DNA of 64,000 bases from Actinomadura terrae (GTDB lineage Bacteria; Actinomycetota; Actinomycetes; Streptosporangiales; Streptosporangiaceae), in assembly GCF_022751215.1 (NCBI RefSeq), contig NZ_JAICDG010000004.1, forward strand, positions 310,001 through 374,000, in the 5' to 3' direction. Each line of letters opens with the position of its first letter. Position 1 is the first letter of the stretch. Below are positions 27,712 to 35,943 of the stretch, one piece after another. The notes under the pieces were generated by a model, which saw only the letters and a program-made list of their open reading frames with translations, was not told where the DNA came from and made no database searches. The position numbers and the translations under genes were made by a program.

Positions 27712-29913
27712 TCAGCGGCGCCCGCCCAGCCGGACCCGGCGGGTCAGCGCCAGCGCGCCGGAAACGGCCGCGAGCATCGTCGCCGCGCCGAGCACCCACA
27801 GCGAACCGGTCTCGGCGTCGGCGATGATCGGCTTCTCCGCCGCGACGGTCCGCATCGGGCCGACCTGGCCGTTCGCCTCGGGAGCGTGCACGTCCGAGGA
27901 GACGGGCAGAACGGACACGTCGCGAGGCGTCTCGACCACGTTCGTCAGGTCGAGGCCGGCCACACCGCCACTCGGACCACCGTGGGCGCGCGTGGACGGC
28001 GCGGGCACGACCGGCGTACCGGGCAGCGCCCTCCCGTTGGCGACGCCGGGGAGACGCACCAGGCCGCTCACCGCGTCCACTCCGTGGGCCCCGGCGACGT
28101 GGCCCAGGTCGGACAGCGCCGCGGTGCCGTGGCCGGCGCCGGGCGGCACCGCGAGCGCCTTCGCCAGGTCGCCCAGGCCGGGGACCTGGCCCACGGACTT
28201 CGCCCCGGGAAGGGTCTGGCCGAGCGGACCCGCGCCGTCGGACATCTGCCGCATCCCGGGCATCCCCCCGGCCGCCGGCAACCCCTGAGGAAGCCCCTTG
28301 CCCTTGGGCAGCCCCTTACCCGTCGACAGGCCCTTGCCCTTGGGCAGGCCCTGAGCCTTCGGCAGGCCCTTGGGAAGCCCCTGAGCCTTGGGAAGGCCAC
28401 CGCTCCCACCGGGCAGCCCGCTTCCGTCCGGCGCGATGGACATGGGGGCGGGGACGCCCGTCGACGGACGGGCCTCGCCCTGGCGCAGCGCGTCCGTCCC
28501 GGCCGCCGTCTCCGCGCCCGGGAGGGTGCGGACCGCGGGCACGTTGTTCGACCGCGGCAGCTGCCCCGGCGCGCCGACCTCTCCCGGCGAGAGAAGCCTG
28601 GACGGGACGGCGAGCGCGGCGCCGGGGTCCACCGGCACCGGCTTGCCCAGGGTGACGGGCCGGGGCGCGCTCCCCGGAGCGTCGGGCCCGGCCGTCCGGT
28701 AGTAGGGGTGGTAGCCACCGTGACCGCCCTCGCACTGCGGGTCGGAGTGGCCGACGACGGCGACGGCGTTCCCGCAGGGGTCGATCGGGTCGGTGACCGG
28801 CACGTTCTGCTGGTTGCCGCCGCCCACGCCCGCGTCGCCGGACGACTGTCCACCGGACCCGTGCGAGCCCGCGACCAGCGTCTGCCCGGCGGTGCAGGCC
28901 GCGGCTGCGGTACCGGCGACGGCCGCCGCGTCACCGCAGGCCTCCACCGGGGTACCGACCGGCGTGTTGCCCTGGCTGCCCGCCAAGATCCCGGCCTTGC
29001 CGGACGTCTGCTGGTCGCCGCCCGAGCTGCTGCGCACATGCGCGCCGCCCTCGCAGAACGCGCCCGCCTCGCCGAGCACCGCCCCCGCGTCCCCGCAGGC
29101 CGTGACCGGAAGGCTGATGGGGGCGTTGGCCTGGCTGCCCCCGATGACGCTGGAGTCGCCGTTGGTGATCTGGTCACCCGACAGATGCCCGCCGTTGCGG
29201 ACGGACGCGCCGCCCTCGCACCCCGCGAGGGCGTTACCGACCGCGTTACCGCAGACGTTCGCGGGAGCGCTGACGGGCACGTTCAACTGGTTTCCGCCGG
29301 CGGTACTGGAGACGCCGGACGTGGTCTGCCCGGCGCCGGTGGGGCCGCCGTTCTTGACCAGCGCGCCGCCCTCGCAGCCCGCGACCGCCGTCCCCGCGAC
29401 CGCCACGGCGTTGCCGCAGGCGTCGACCGGGGCCGAGATCGGCGCGTTCACCTGGTTGCCCGCGACGGTGCCGTTGGCCCCGCTGGTGACCTGGCCGCCG
29501 CCGCTGCCGCTGCCGCCGTCGACCCTGGCGCCGTTGACGCAGCTCGCGTGCGCGTCGCCGAGGACGCCGACCCCGTTGCCGCAGGCGTTCACGGGCGCGG
29601 AGACCGGAGCGTTCACCTGGTTGCCGGAGACGAGGCCGTTATCGCCGGACGTCCGCTGCCCGCCGCCACCGCCACCGGTGACCGACGAGCCGCCCCGGGA
29701 AGTGCCGGTCGCCGTGCCGGCGACGGCCACGCCGTTGCCGCTGGCGTCGACCGGCGCGGAGATCGGCAGGTTGAGCTGGTTTCCGGAGAGAACGCCGCCG
29801 TCGCCGTTCGTGACGTCGGCGAAGGCGTTGGCGGGAAGGGCGGTCGCACCGAGAGCGACGAAACTCGCGGTGAGCGCCACCGCACGCGAGGTGCCTTTTG
29901 CCCACGTTCGCAT
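27712..29913 (-). CDS. Chaplin-like surface protein with seven repeats and a membrane anchor
   Basis: A 733-residue exported protein from ATG 29913 (GGAG upstream). After a signal peptide (ending ALPANAFA) come seven repeats of about 50-54 residues with the chaplin-type core GNQ.N.PVSAPV..CGN.V.V.G.A...C..GA. Repeat 1 has Ser in place of the first Cys, and repeats 5-6 have CGD for CGN. A long Pro/Gly/Lys region follows with GLPKGKGLPKGKGLP-type units. The C-terminus has a hydrophobic helix (SLWVLGAATMLAAVSGALAL) and a basic RRVRLGGRR tail, so it is membrane-anchored rather than sortase-anchored. Chaplins form amyloid films on aerial hyphae and spores; a surface role is inferred. Confidence 0.85.
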   Translation of the reverse strand: MRTWAKGTSRAVALTASFVALGATALPANAFADVTNGDGGVLSGNQLNLPISAPVDASGNGVAVAGTATGTSRGGSSVTGGGGGGQRTSGDNGLVSGNQVNAPVSAPVNACGNGVGVLGDAHASCVNGARVDGGSGSGGGQVTSGANGTVAGNQVNAPISAPVDACGNAVAVAGTAVAGCEGGALVKNGGPTGAGQTTSGVSSTAGGNQLNVPVSAPANVCGNAVGNALAGCEGGASVRNGGHLSGDQITNGDSSVIGGSQANAPISLPVTACGDAGAVLGEAGAFCEGGAHVRSSSGGDQQTSGKAGILAGSQGNTPVGTPVEACGDAAAVAGTAAAACTAGQTLVAGSHGSGGQSSGDAGVGGGNQQNVPVTDPIDPCGNAVAVVGHSDPQCEGGHGGYHPYYRTAGPDAPGSAPRPVTLGKPVPVDPGAALAVPSRLLSPGEVGAPGQLPRSNNVPAVRTLPGAETAAGTDALRQGEARPSTGVPAPMSIAPDGSGLPGGSGGLPKAQGLPKGLPKAQGLPKGKGLSTGKGLPKGKGLPQGLPAAGGMPGMRQMSDGAGPLGQTLPGAKSVGQVPGLGDLAKALAVPPGAGHGTAALSDLGHVAGAHGVDAVSGLVRLPGVANGRALPGTPVVPAPSTRAHGGPSGGVAGLDLTNVVETPRDVSVLPVSSDVHAPEANGQVGPMRTVAAEKPIIADAETGSLWVLGAATMLAAVSGALALTRRVRLGGRR

Positions 29914-30076
29914 GATGCTCCGTTCGGGGAAGTTGTTAATGGGAGGGACGAGACACACGTGTCGCATCGGACACACCGGTCTCAAAGAAGGGATGACAGG
30001 GCCGCGCCGAAGCCACGTCCGACGCCGAACCCGCCCGACCCCCAGGGGCTCGGGTCGAGGGCGCCGGGATCAGCGG

Positions 30077-30715
30077 CTAGTCAGGGGCGAAGGAGGGCTC
30101 GTCCGCCGCCGTGCGGACAAGCGGGGGCACCGGCCCGAAGGCATGCGCGATCGCCACCGGGGGACGCGCCGGCACCCAGGAGGAAACAGCCGGAAACACG
30201 GCGGCTCCTCCGATCACAGGAGGCCCGCCCGCCTTCGTGTCCTGCTGGACGGGCATCGGGGCGGGCGCCGAAGGCACGTCCGGCGCCTGGACATGGGCAT
30301 GCCGCTGCCGGACGACACCGGCGGCCTCGCGCACCACGGCACGCTCGACCCGTACAACACGCGAAGAAACCTTCGGCCGTCGCACCCGGTCGCCATCCTG
30401 AACCGCAGGCGCCGCGGGACGCACAACACGCTGGGGCGGCGCCTCAACAGGCACCACACCCTCCGGCACTCTTTCCACAGGAACCACCGCGGGCACCGCC
30501 GGAGCAGGCGCCACCACCTCGGGCAGCGCCGGCCTCTCGTCCAGTACGCGCTTCAAGTCGGGATGCGCGTTCTGGACGACCTCGATCGGCGCCGGCAGCT
30601 CCTCGGCATGCGCGGACTGCGCGCAACCGCCGAGGAGCCAACCCGCGAACAGCAGACCGCCCAAGACGAGCAGCGCCCGGAGGACGCGGCGCAGCCATGC
30701 CTCGTCGTCCGCCAC
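30077..30715 (-). CDS. Pro/Val-rich exported or anchored protein
   Basis: A 212-residue protein with one N-terminal hydrophobic segment (ALLVLGGLLFAGWLLGGCAQSAHA) that ends in a lipobox-like GGC. The rest is low-complexity Pro/Val/Ala/Arg sequence (VPAVVPVERVPEGVVPVE and similar), probably unstructured and extended in the wall. No family recognised. It is on the same strand, 163 bp upstream of the chaplin-like gene, so it may be co-expressed with it. Confidence 0.7.
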   Translation of the reverse strand: MADDEAWLRRVLRALLVLGGLLFAGWLLGGCAQSAHAEELPAPIEVVQNAHPDLKRVLDERPALPEVVAPAPAVPAVVPVERVPEGVVPVEAPPQRVVRPAAPAVQDGDRVRRPKVSSRVVRVERAVVREAAGVVRQRHAHVQAPDVPSAPAPMPVQQDTKAGGPPVIGGAAVFPAVSSWVPARPPVAIAHAFGPVPPLVRTAADEPSFAPD

Positions 30716-30792
30716 CGGTCGCCCTCTCTACGGCCAAGCCATCCCCTACAGACGGTAACCATAGCACCACGCAACGGCAATGCGCGAGAAAT

Positions 30793-32109
30793 TCAGGACC
30801 GATCGATAAACCGGTCGAGAACCCGCGCGCCGAACCGGAGTCCGTCCACCGGAACGCGCTCGTCGACCCCATGGAACATTCCGGAAAAGTCCAACTCTGG
30901 GGGGAGTCGGAGCGGCGCGAACCCGAAGCACCGCATGCCCAGCCGGGCGAAGGACTTCGCGTCCGTCCCGCCGCTCAGGCAGTACGGGACCGGCAGCGCG
31001 CCCGGGTCCTCCGAGGTCAGCGCCGCCTCCATCGCCGCCACGAGCGCCCCCTCGTAGTCGGTCTCGACGGCCCGGTCGTGATGGACGAAATCGCGCTGGA
31101 CATCCGGACCGAGAAGTTCGTCCACAGTCGCGAAGAATTCCGCCTCATATCCAGGCAGGAACCGCCCGTCCACCTGAGCCGTGGCGCTCTGCGGAATGAC
31201 GTTCGTCTTGTACCCCGCGTCCAGCCGCGTCGGATTCAACGTCTGCCGCAACGTCGCCCCGATCATCCGCGCCATCGGCCCGAGCTTCTCCAGGCACTCC
31301 TCCGGCCGCTCCGGGTCGAACTCCAGCCCGTACGCCATGCACGCCCGCTCCAGGAACGCCCGCACGGTCTTGGTCAGCTGCACCGGAAACCGGTGCTCCC
31401 CCAACCTCGCCACAGCCGCCGCGACGGCCGTCACCGCGTTGTCCGGATGCACCATCGACCCGTGCCCGGCCGTCCCCTTGGCGGTCAGGTTCATCCAGGC
31501 GAGGCCCTTCTCGGCCGTCTCGATGAGGTACATCCGCCGGTCCCCGGGCACGGTCACACTGAACCCGCCGACCTCCCCCACGGCCTCCGTGCACCCCTCG
31601 AACAGCTCAGGATGCCGCTCCACCAACCACTGCGCCCCCCACTTCCCCCCGGCCTCCTCGTCCGCCAGGAAAGCCACGACCACGTCCCTCGGCGGCCGCC
31701 GCCCCTCCCTGAGCCGCTGCCGCACCACCGCGAGGATCATCGCGTCCATGTCCTTCATGTCGACGGCCCCGCGCCCCCAGACGCACCCGTCCGCGATCTC
31801 ACCCCCGAACGGATCCCGCGTCCAGTCCTCCTTACGCACGGGAACCACGTCCAGGTGCCCGTGCAGCAACAGCGCGTCCCGCCCCGGATCCTCCCCCTCG
31901 ATCCGCGCCACGAGACTGGCCCGCCCCGGATGCGACTCGAAGATCTGCGACTCCAGCCCCACCTCCGCGAGCCTCTCCGCGACGTACTCCGCCGCCACCC
32001 TCTCCCCGGGCCCCGAATGATCTCCCGGATTACTGGTGTCGATCCGGATCAGCTCCTGACAGAGCCGGACGACCTCGTCCTCAGCGGTCGGCTGGTGGGC
32101 CACAGTCAT
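30793..32109 (-). CDS. M20/M25/M40 family metallopeptidase
   Basis: A 438-residue di-zinc hydrolase (ArgE/DapE/carboxypeptidase type). Metal-binding motifs: LLLHGHLDVVP (His and the following Asp), GRGAVDMKD (bridging Asp), FLADEEAGG (catalytic Glu pair) and the late GGTDAKSFARLG and MFHGVDERV (C-terminal His). The dimerisation domain contains NLTAKGTAGHGS. The substrate is a peptide or acylated amino acid; it cannot be narrowed further. Start ATG 32109 (MTVAHQPTAEDEVVRL); the open frame upstream shows no family sequence. Confidence 0.92.
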   Translation of the reverse strand: MTVAHQPTAEDEVVRLCQELIRIDTSNPGDHSGPGERVAAEYVAERLAEVGLESQIFESHPGRASLVARIEGEDPGRDALLLHGHLDVVPVRKEDWTRDPFGGEIADGCVWGRGAVDMKDMDAMILAVVRQRLREGRRPPRDVVVAFLADEEAGGKWGAQWLVERHPELFEGCTEAVGEVGGFSVTVPGDRRMYLIETAEKGLAWMNLTAKGTAGHGSMVHPDNAVTAVAAAVARLGEHRFPVQLTKTVRAFLERACMAYGLEFDPERPEECLEKLGPMARMIGATLRQTLNPTRLDAGYKTNVIPQSATAQVDGRFLPGYEAEFFATVDELLGPDVQRDFVHHDRAVETDYEGALVAAMEAALTSEDPGALPVPYCLSGGTDAKSFARLGMRCFGFAPLRLPPELDFSGMFHGVDERVPVDGLRFGARVLDRFIDRS

Positions 32110-32232
32110 CACCTTCGCGCCTAGCGTCCTCCCGGTACGCTCCCCATGGTGCCCCGCCGATCGACTTCGCCGCGACTCGGGACCTTTGGTATGGTGAAGC
32201 CCGCCGCGGCCCCAGGCCACGGCCTGCGACCG

Positions 32233-32318
32233 GTCCGGGTGGCGGAATAGGCAGACGCGCTAGCTTGAGGTGCTAGTGCCCTTTACGGGGCATGGGGGTT
32301 CAAGTCCCCCCTCGGACA
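32233..32318 (+). tRNA. tRNA-Leu (anticodon GAG)
   Basis: Class II tRNA: acceptor stem GTCCGGG / CTCGGAC, D-arm with AATAGGCAGAC, anticodon stem CTAGC / GCTAG with loop TTGAGGT (anticodon GAG), a variable arm (TGCCCTTTACGGGGCA), and T-arm GGGGGTTCAAGTCCCCC. CCA is not encoded. A serine recombinase gene lies about 180 bp downstream on the other strand. Confidence 0.95.
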
Positions 32319-32501
32319 CACAGTTTGTACATGACCGAGCGTTTCCTGGCACCCCAGAGCGCCTCTCGGGGCCTAGAACTCCCCGAAAGGGCGGTCCCTT
32401 GCTTGATCACCTCCTTCCGCTGCGGGATGTGGGCGCCGTCAGAACACGGCCATAGTCCGCGTATCAGAACGACACAGGCAACACCGCGAAGCGTTGTGAT
32501 A

Positions 32502-33965
32502 TCAGCGTCTCCGGTCGATGGTGATCTTCACCTCCTTCGGCGTGCCCACCCGCAGAGTTCGGCTCTCGGGCTCATAAGTAAGCGTCATCTTGCTGGTACG
32601 CAGATGTTCGAGGACCTCCTTAGGGTTGGATGCCGCGCCCGGCACGGTCTCTGACGGTCCGGTCAGCAGAAGGTGCAGGGCCGGCAGGTGAGGCAGGATG
32701 TGGTCCTCACGGACGTAGAGGTTCTTGGGCCGCTCCGGGCCGGAACGCGACGTGCTGCTATGGCCGTGCCGGCACCGGTACGCCGCCCGGTTGTTGACCC
32801 AACACGACTCCAGCCGGCGTCCGCAGATCCCGCAGCGCAATAGCCCCGCCAGCAGGTAACAGCGGCCGGGCTTGACAGGCGTACCACGCGAAGTCTCGAT
32901 GCCCTGAACCGCGATGAAATCCGCCTCGCTGACCAGGGCCGGGTGCGCGGGACGGGCAGAGATGACCCACCCATCGGGCAAACCCCACCGCTGCACCTGC
33001 CGGTGCCCCAACCCAGTATTGGACGGATCGATCAGATCACGCTCGCTCGGCTGACGATTCCACACCTGCCGACCGGTGTAGCGAGGGTTGGCCAGGATCG
33101 TCCGCACCGTGGTCAGCGTCCAGGCCCGCTGGGTCCGGTGAGCGTTGCGCCGCGGATCGGCCGCTGACGGGCAGGGAATGTGCATGTCGTTGAGCGCCCG
33201 GGTGATACGCGCCATGGAGTGCCCGGCCAGCCGCTGACCGAAGATCCACTTCACGATCGGCGCGGTCTGCGGGTCGGGCTCCAGCCGGCGGGCCCGTCGG
33301 CCCCAGGCGGCGTGCGCTCGATTCGGGTGTGGGCCCGCGTCTACAAGCTGATAGCCGTACGGTGGGCGGCCGCCCAGGTACCGGCCCTGTTCGCGGGTCT
33401 GCGCGGCCATCGCCGTGGACACCCGGATCCTGGTCCGGGTGATCTCCCGCTTGGACTGGATCCCAAGGTTGATCATCAGTTGTTCGTGGGCTTCGGCGGT
33501 GAAGTCGATGGGGCCGCCGATCTCGGGCATCCACAGTTGCACGCCGTAGTGCTCGAACAGTGGCGCCATCAGGGCGAACTGATTGCCGTAGAAGGCCCGC
33601 TCGTACTCCCCCACCACGATCGCGTCGAACCCGCGATCCGGATCGGCCAACGCCGCCAGCAACACCGCGGCTTCAGGACGGCGCGCCCACGGCAACACCC
33701 GACTGTGGCCGATATCGAAATACTCGGCCACGATCCGCCCATGCCCACCGACCAGCGCAGTGGCCTGATGATGCTGTCGCGCCCGCGATGTCACCGGATC
33801 CTGGTGATCCTCGGTCGAGACCCGCCCGTAGAACGCGAACCGCAACCCGCCCTTCCGCGGCTGCGCCACCTGGCGCTTCCCCGACCGCTCAGCCCACGCC
33901 AGGAGGGAGTCCGCCCCCGTAGCCCGGCCCGCTTCCCCGGGTGTACTCAGCGGCCTCACAGCCAT
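32502..33965 (-). CDS. Large serine recombinase (resolvase/invertase family)
   Basis: A 487-residue site-specific recombinase. The resolvase domain carries the nucleophile in FAFYGRVSTEDHQDP (Ser50) and the conserved arginine block around AVVVGEYERAFYGN. The Recombinase domain follows (RYLGGRPPYGYQLVDAGPHPN...), then the zinc ribbon CGICGRRLESCW...YRCRHGH. Start ATG 33965 with AAGGAG 9 nt upstream; the longer frame lacks support. It appears intact, next to tRNA-Leu, and is probably the integrase of a mobile element. A truncated paralogue lies at 48171-50021 (shared blocks AFYGNQ, RYLGGRPPYGY, AGPHPN). Confidence 0.93.
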   Translation of the reverse strand: MAVRPLSTPGEAGRATGADSLLAWAERSGKRQVAQPRKGGLRFAFYGRVSTEDHQDPVTSRARQHHQATALVGGHGRIVAEYFDIGHSRVLPWARRPEAAVLLAALADPDRGFDAIVVGEYERAFYGNQFALMAPLFEHYGVQLWMPEIGGPIDFTAEAHEQLMINLGIQSKREITRTRIRVSTAMAAQTREQGRYLGGRPPYGYQLVDAGPHPNRAHAAWGRRARRLEPDPQTAPIVKWIFGQRLAGHSMARITRALNDMHIPCPSAADPRRNAHRTQRAWTLTTVRTILANPRYTGRQVWNRQPSERDLIDPSNTGLGHRQVQRWGLPDGWVISARPAHPALVSEADFIAVQGIETSRGTPVKPGRCYLLAGLLRCGICGRRLESCWVNNRAAYRCRHGHSSTSRSGPERPKNLYVREDHILPHLPALHLLLTGPSETVPGAASNPKEVLEHLRTSKMTLTYEPESRTLRVGTPKEVKITIDRRR

Positions 33966-34370
33966 GACAAGCATCTCCTTGCGCCGGAAACACCTTGCGC
34001 TTTCAACATCCAGCAAGGAGAGGAAACGCAAATAGCTAACGATGGAACCATCGCCAAAACGCAATCGTTTTCTCACGCTTACGAGACCCTCCGAGAAAAT
34101 TTCCTGATATTTGCTATTTTGTTCATTGCTCGCGCGTACTGTACTCGCCGCGTGCGGATCCGGTGCGTCTCCTGGTTCAGGGTTCTCCCAGGTTGCCGAT
34201 CGTGCGCTGGTTCAGTCGGCTCATCGAGTCACCGATCCGCCCGTCGACCTCTTCGACCAGCGTGCAGGGCCCAGCATCGCGTTGCCGAGCGCGGTGGAGC
34301 GGGCTGGGGTCCGCCGCCCACCCGGGAGGGCACATCGGCCGCGAACCGGCCGCCGGCCTTGTCGAGGTAG

Positions 34371-34577
34371 CGGACGCGGGCGTTCGACCACCTGGTCGTC
34401 ACCCCCGCCGCGGTCCGAGCCCGTGCTCTGCTGGCCGAGCGCCAGGGACAGGGCGGGGTCTACCACGCCGGGAGCCATCTGACCGGAATCGACAGCCAGG
34501 AGAGCGCCGTCGGCTCGGCGTTCGAGGCCGCACGCCGGAACGATCCCGCGGCCCGGCGGCTCAAGGAGATCTCATGA
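34371..34577 (+). pseudogene. C-terminal remnant of an FAD/NAD-type oxidoreductase
   Basis: A 68-residue open stretch directly after an in-frame TAG (34368). Its end, VYHAGSHLTGIDSQESAVGSAFEAARR, resembles the last FAD-contacting block of amine-oxidase-like flavoproteins. No N-terminal part is present. Its stop overlaps the ATG of the following methyltransferase remnant (ATGA at 34574), so the two were once an operon. Confidence 0.45.
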
Positions 34578-35322
34578 CCGTACGGAGCCGATTCGACGAG
34601 TTGGCCAAGGTCTATGAGGACTGGCCGCCACGCCCTTCCGCCGCCACCTGGAAATGCCGAGCGTGTTCGCCGCGCTCGGCGACGTGCGCGGCTCCACCGT
34701 GCTCGACCTCGGCTGCGGCGCCGGGAACTACGCCCGTGCCCTCGCCAGGCGCGGCGCCGCCAAAGTCGTCGGCCACGACCGGTCGCTCGGAATGGTCAAA
34801 CACGCCCGTAGGCGTGAACGAACCGCTCCCCTCGGAATCCACTACATCACCGATGAGTTTGGCGCCGACCTCCACCACGCCTTCGACGCCGTCCTGTCGG
34901 TGTATGTGATGCCCTACGCCACGACCAGGGACAAGCTCGCCGCAGTCTGCGCGAACGCCACCTGGCTGCTACGCCGGGGCGGGCTGTTCGTCACCCTTCC
35001 CATCCAGCCGGATTTCCCCTACGACGAGCCCGACTACTATCGCCGCTACGGCTTTCGCATGTACAGCGGGGAACGGCCCGCCGACGGAAGCCCCGTCACA
35101 CTGGAGCTTCTGTGCGGTGGCCCTCAGGAGAGCGTCACGGCCCGCTACTGGAGCCACGACGCCCTCACCGGCGCGCTCTCGGATAACGGCTTCACCCAAC
35201 CGGCCTTCCCGCCCTTCCAGGTGACGCCCGCGGGGTTCGAGGAACAGGGTCGCGACTTCTGGGACAACTATCTGGCCCGCCCCCACGCCTCCATCATCAC
35301 CGCCAGATCACGCCGCGCCTGA
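34574..35322 (+). pseudogene. Class I SAM-dependent methyltransferase, frameshifted
   Basis: The frame from ATG 34574 reads MTVRSRFDELAKVYEDW and then derails. Continuity is restored in frame 1 as AATPFRRHLEMPSVFAALG. A missing G near 34625 (GACTGGCCGCC for GACTGGGCCGCC) explains it. Downstream the domain is intact: STVLDLGCGAGNYARAL is SAM motif I, and DAVLSVYVMPYA and LLRRGGLFVTLP follow. Translation from ATG 34654 could still give a 222-residue protein lacking the N-terminal helix. Substrate unknown. Confidence 0.7.
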
Positions 35323-35487
35323 GCGCCCTCTCCAAGGGCCGGGCACCGCCCGACGCGCCGCGAGCAGCTCCCAGGCCTGCGCTGACGCTCCGGCCGTGGA
35401 ACACACGGGCAGCGAAAGGGCATCAACGAGTGTCGAACAACCGCTGATCTCGGTCAGAGGCGGTGGAGGTTCTGTGGCGTGGTCAGG

Positions 35488-35745
35488 AGCGGTAGTGGCG
35501 GGCGGCGGTGTCGGCGCTGACGTCCAGGGCGCGGCGATCTCGGTCCAGGTGGCTCCTGCGGCACGGTCGGCGGCGACGGCTGCGGCCAGGACGGCGCGGG
35601 CGTGGGCGATCAGTGGGAGCGCGGCGGTGGTGTATCCGGCGATCGGGCCGGTCTTCCAGCCGGTTTACTGGCTGGGGTGGGCGAGGTCTTCGGCGCGGGC
35701 GGCCGAGCGGATCACGCACACCGGCGAGCGTGGACCTGGTCGGGG
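35488..35745 (-). pseudogene. HTH-domain protein remnant
   Basis: On the minus strand, AVLAAAVAADRAAGATWTEIAA is followed, after a one-base shift, by ALDVSADTAARHYRS and a stop. Together these form the helix-turn-helix of a common actinomycete plasmid/ICE-type protein. Upstream there is an in-frame TAA. It is a decayed C-terminus. Confidence 0.5.
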
Positions 35746-35943
35746 CGTGTGCGGCGTTCACCGCGGCGGCGGGCCGGATCGTGCCGAGGTTGGGCGAGCA
35801 CCACTTCACCCAGGAGGAGCGTGCCACGATCCACTCCAACCTGGAGCGGGTCCGCGGGGCGGCCGGGTGGATCGAGGCGGCGGTCGACACCGGCCGGGTC
35901 GGTCTGGACGCCGGGTTGGCGGCGCTGCTGAAGGGCGAGTGAG
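35722..35943 (+). pseudogene. Conserved small-protein remnant
   Basis: The plus-strand stretch VDLVGACAAFTAAAGRIVPR through WIEAAVDTGRVGLDAGLAALLKGE has coding character and a helical pattern, but no start or upstream part. It resembles short uncharacterised actinobacterial proteins found on mobile elements. Function unknown. Confidence 0.4.

Noticed and set aside
27649..32124. A 1491-codon plus-strand frame
   Set aside because: Antisense of the chaplin-like gene, the Pro-rich gene and the M20 peptidase; it has no domain and reflects high-GC codon bias.
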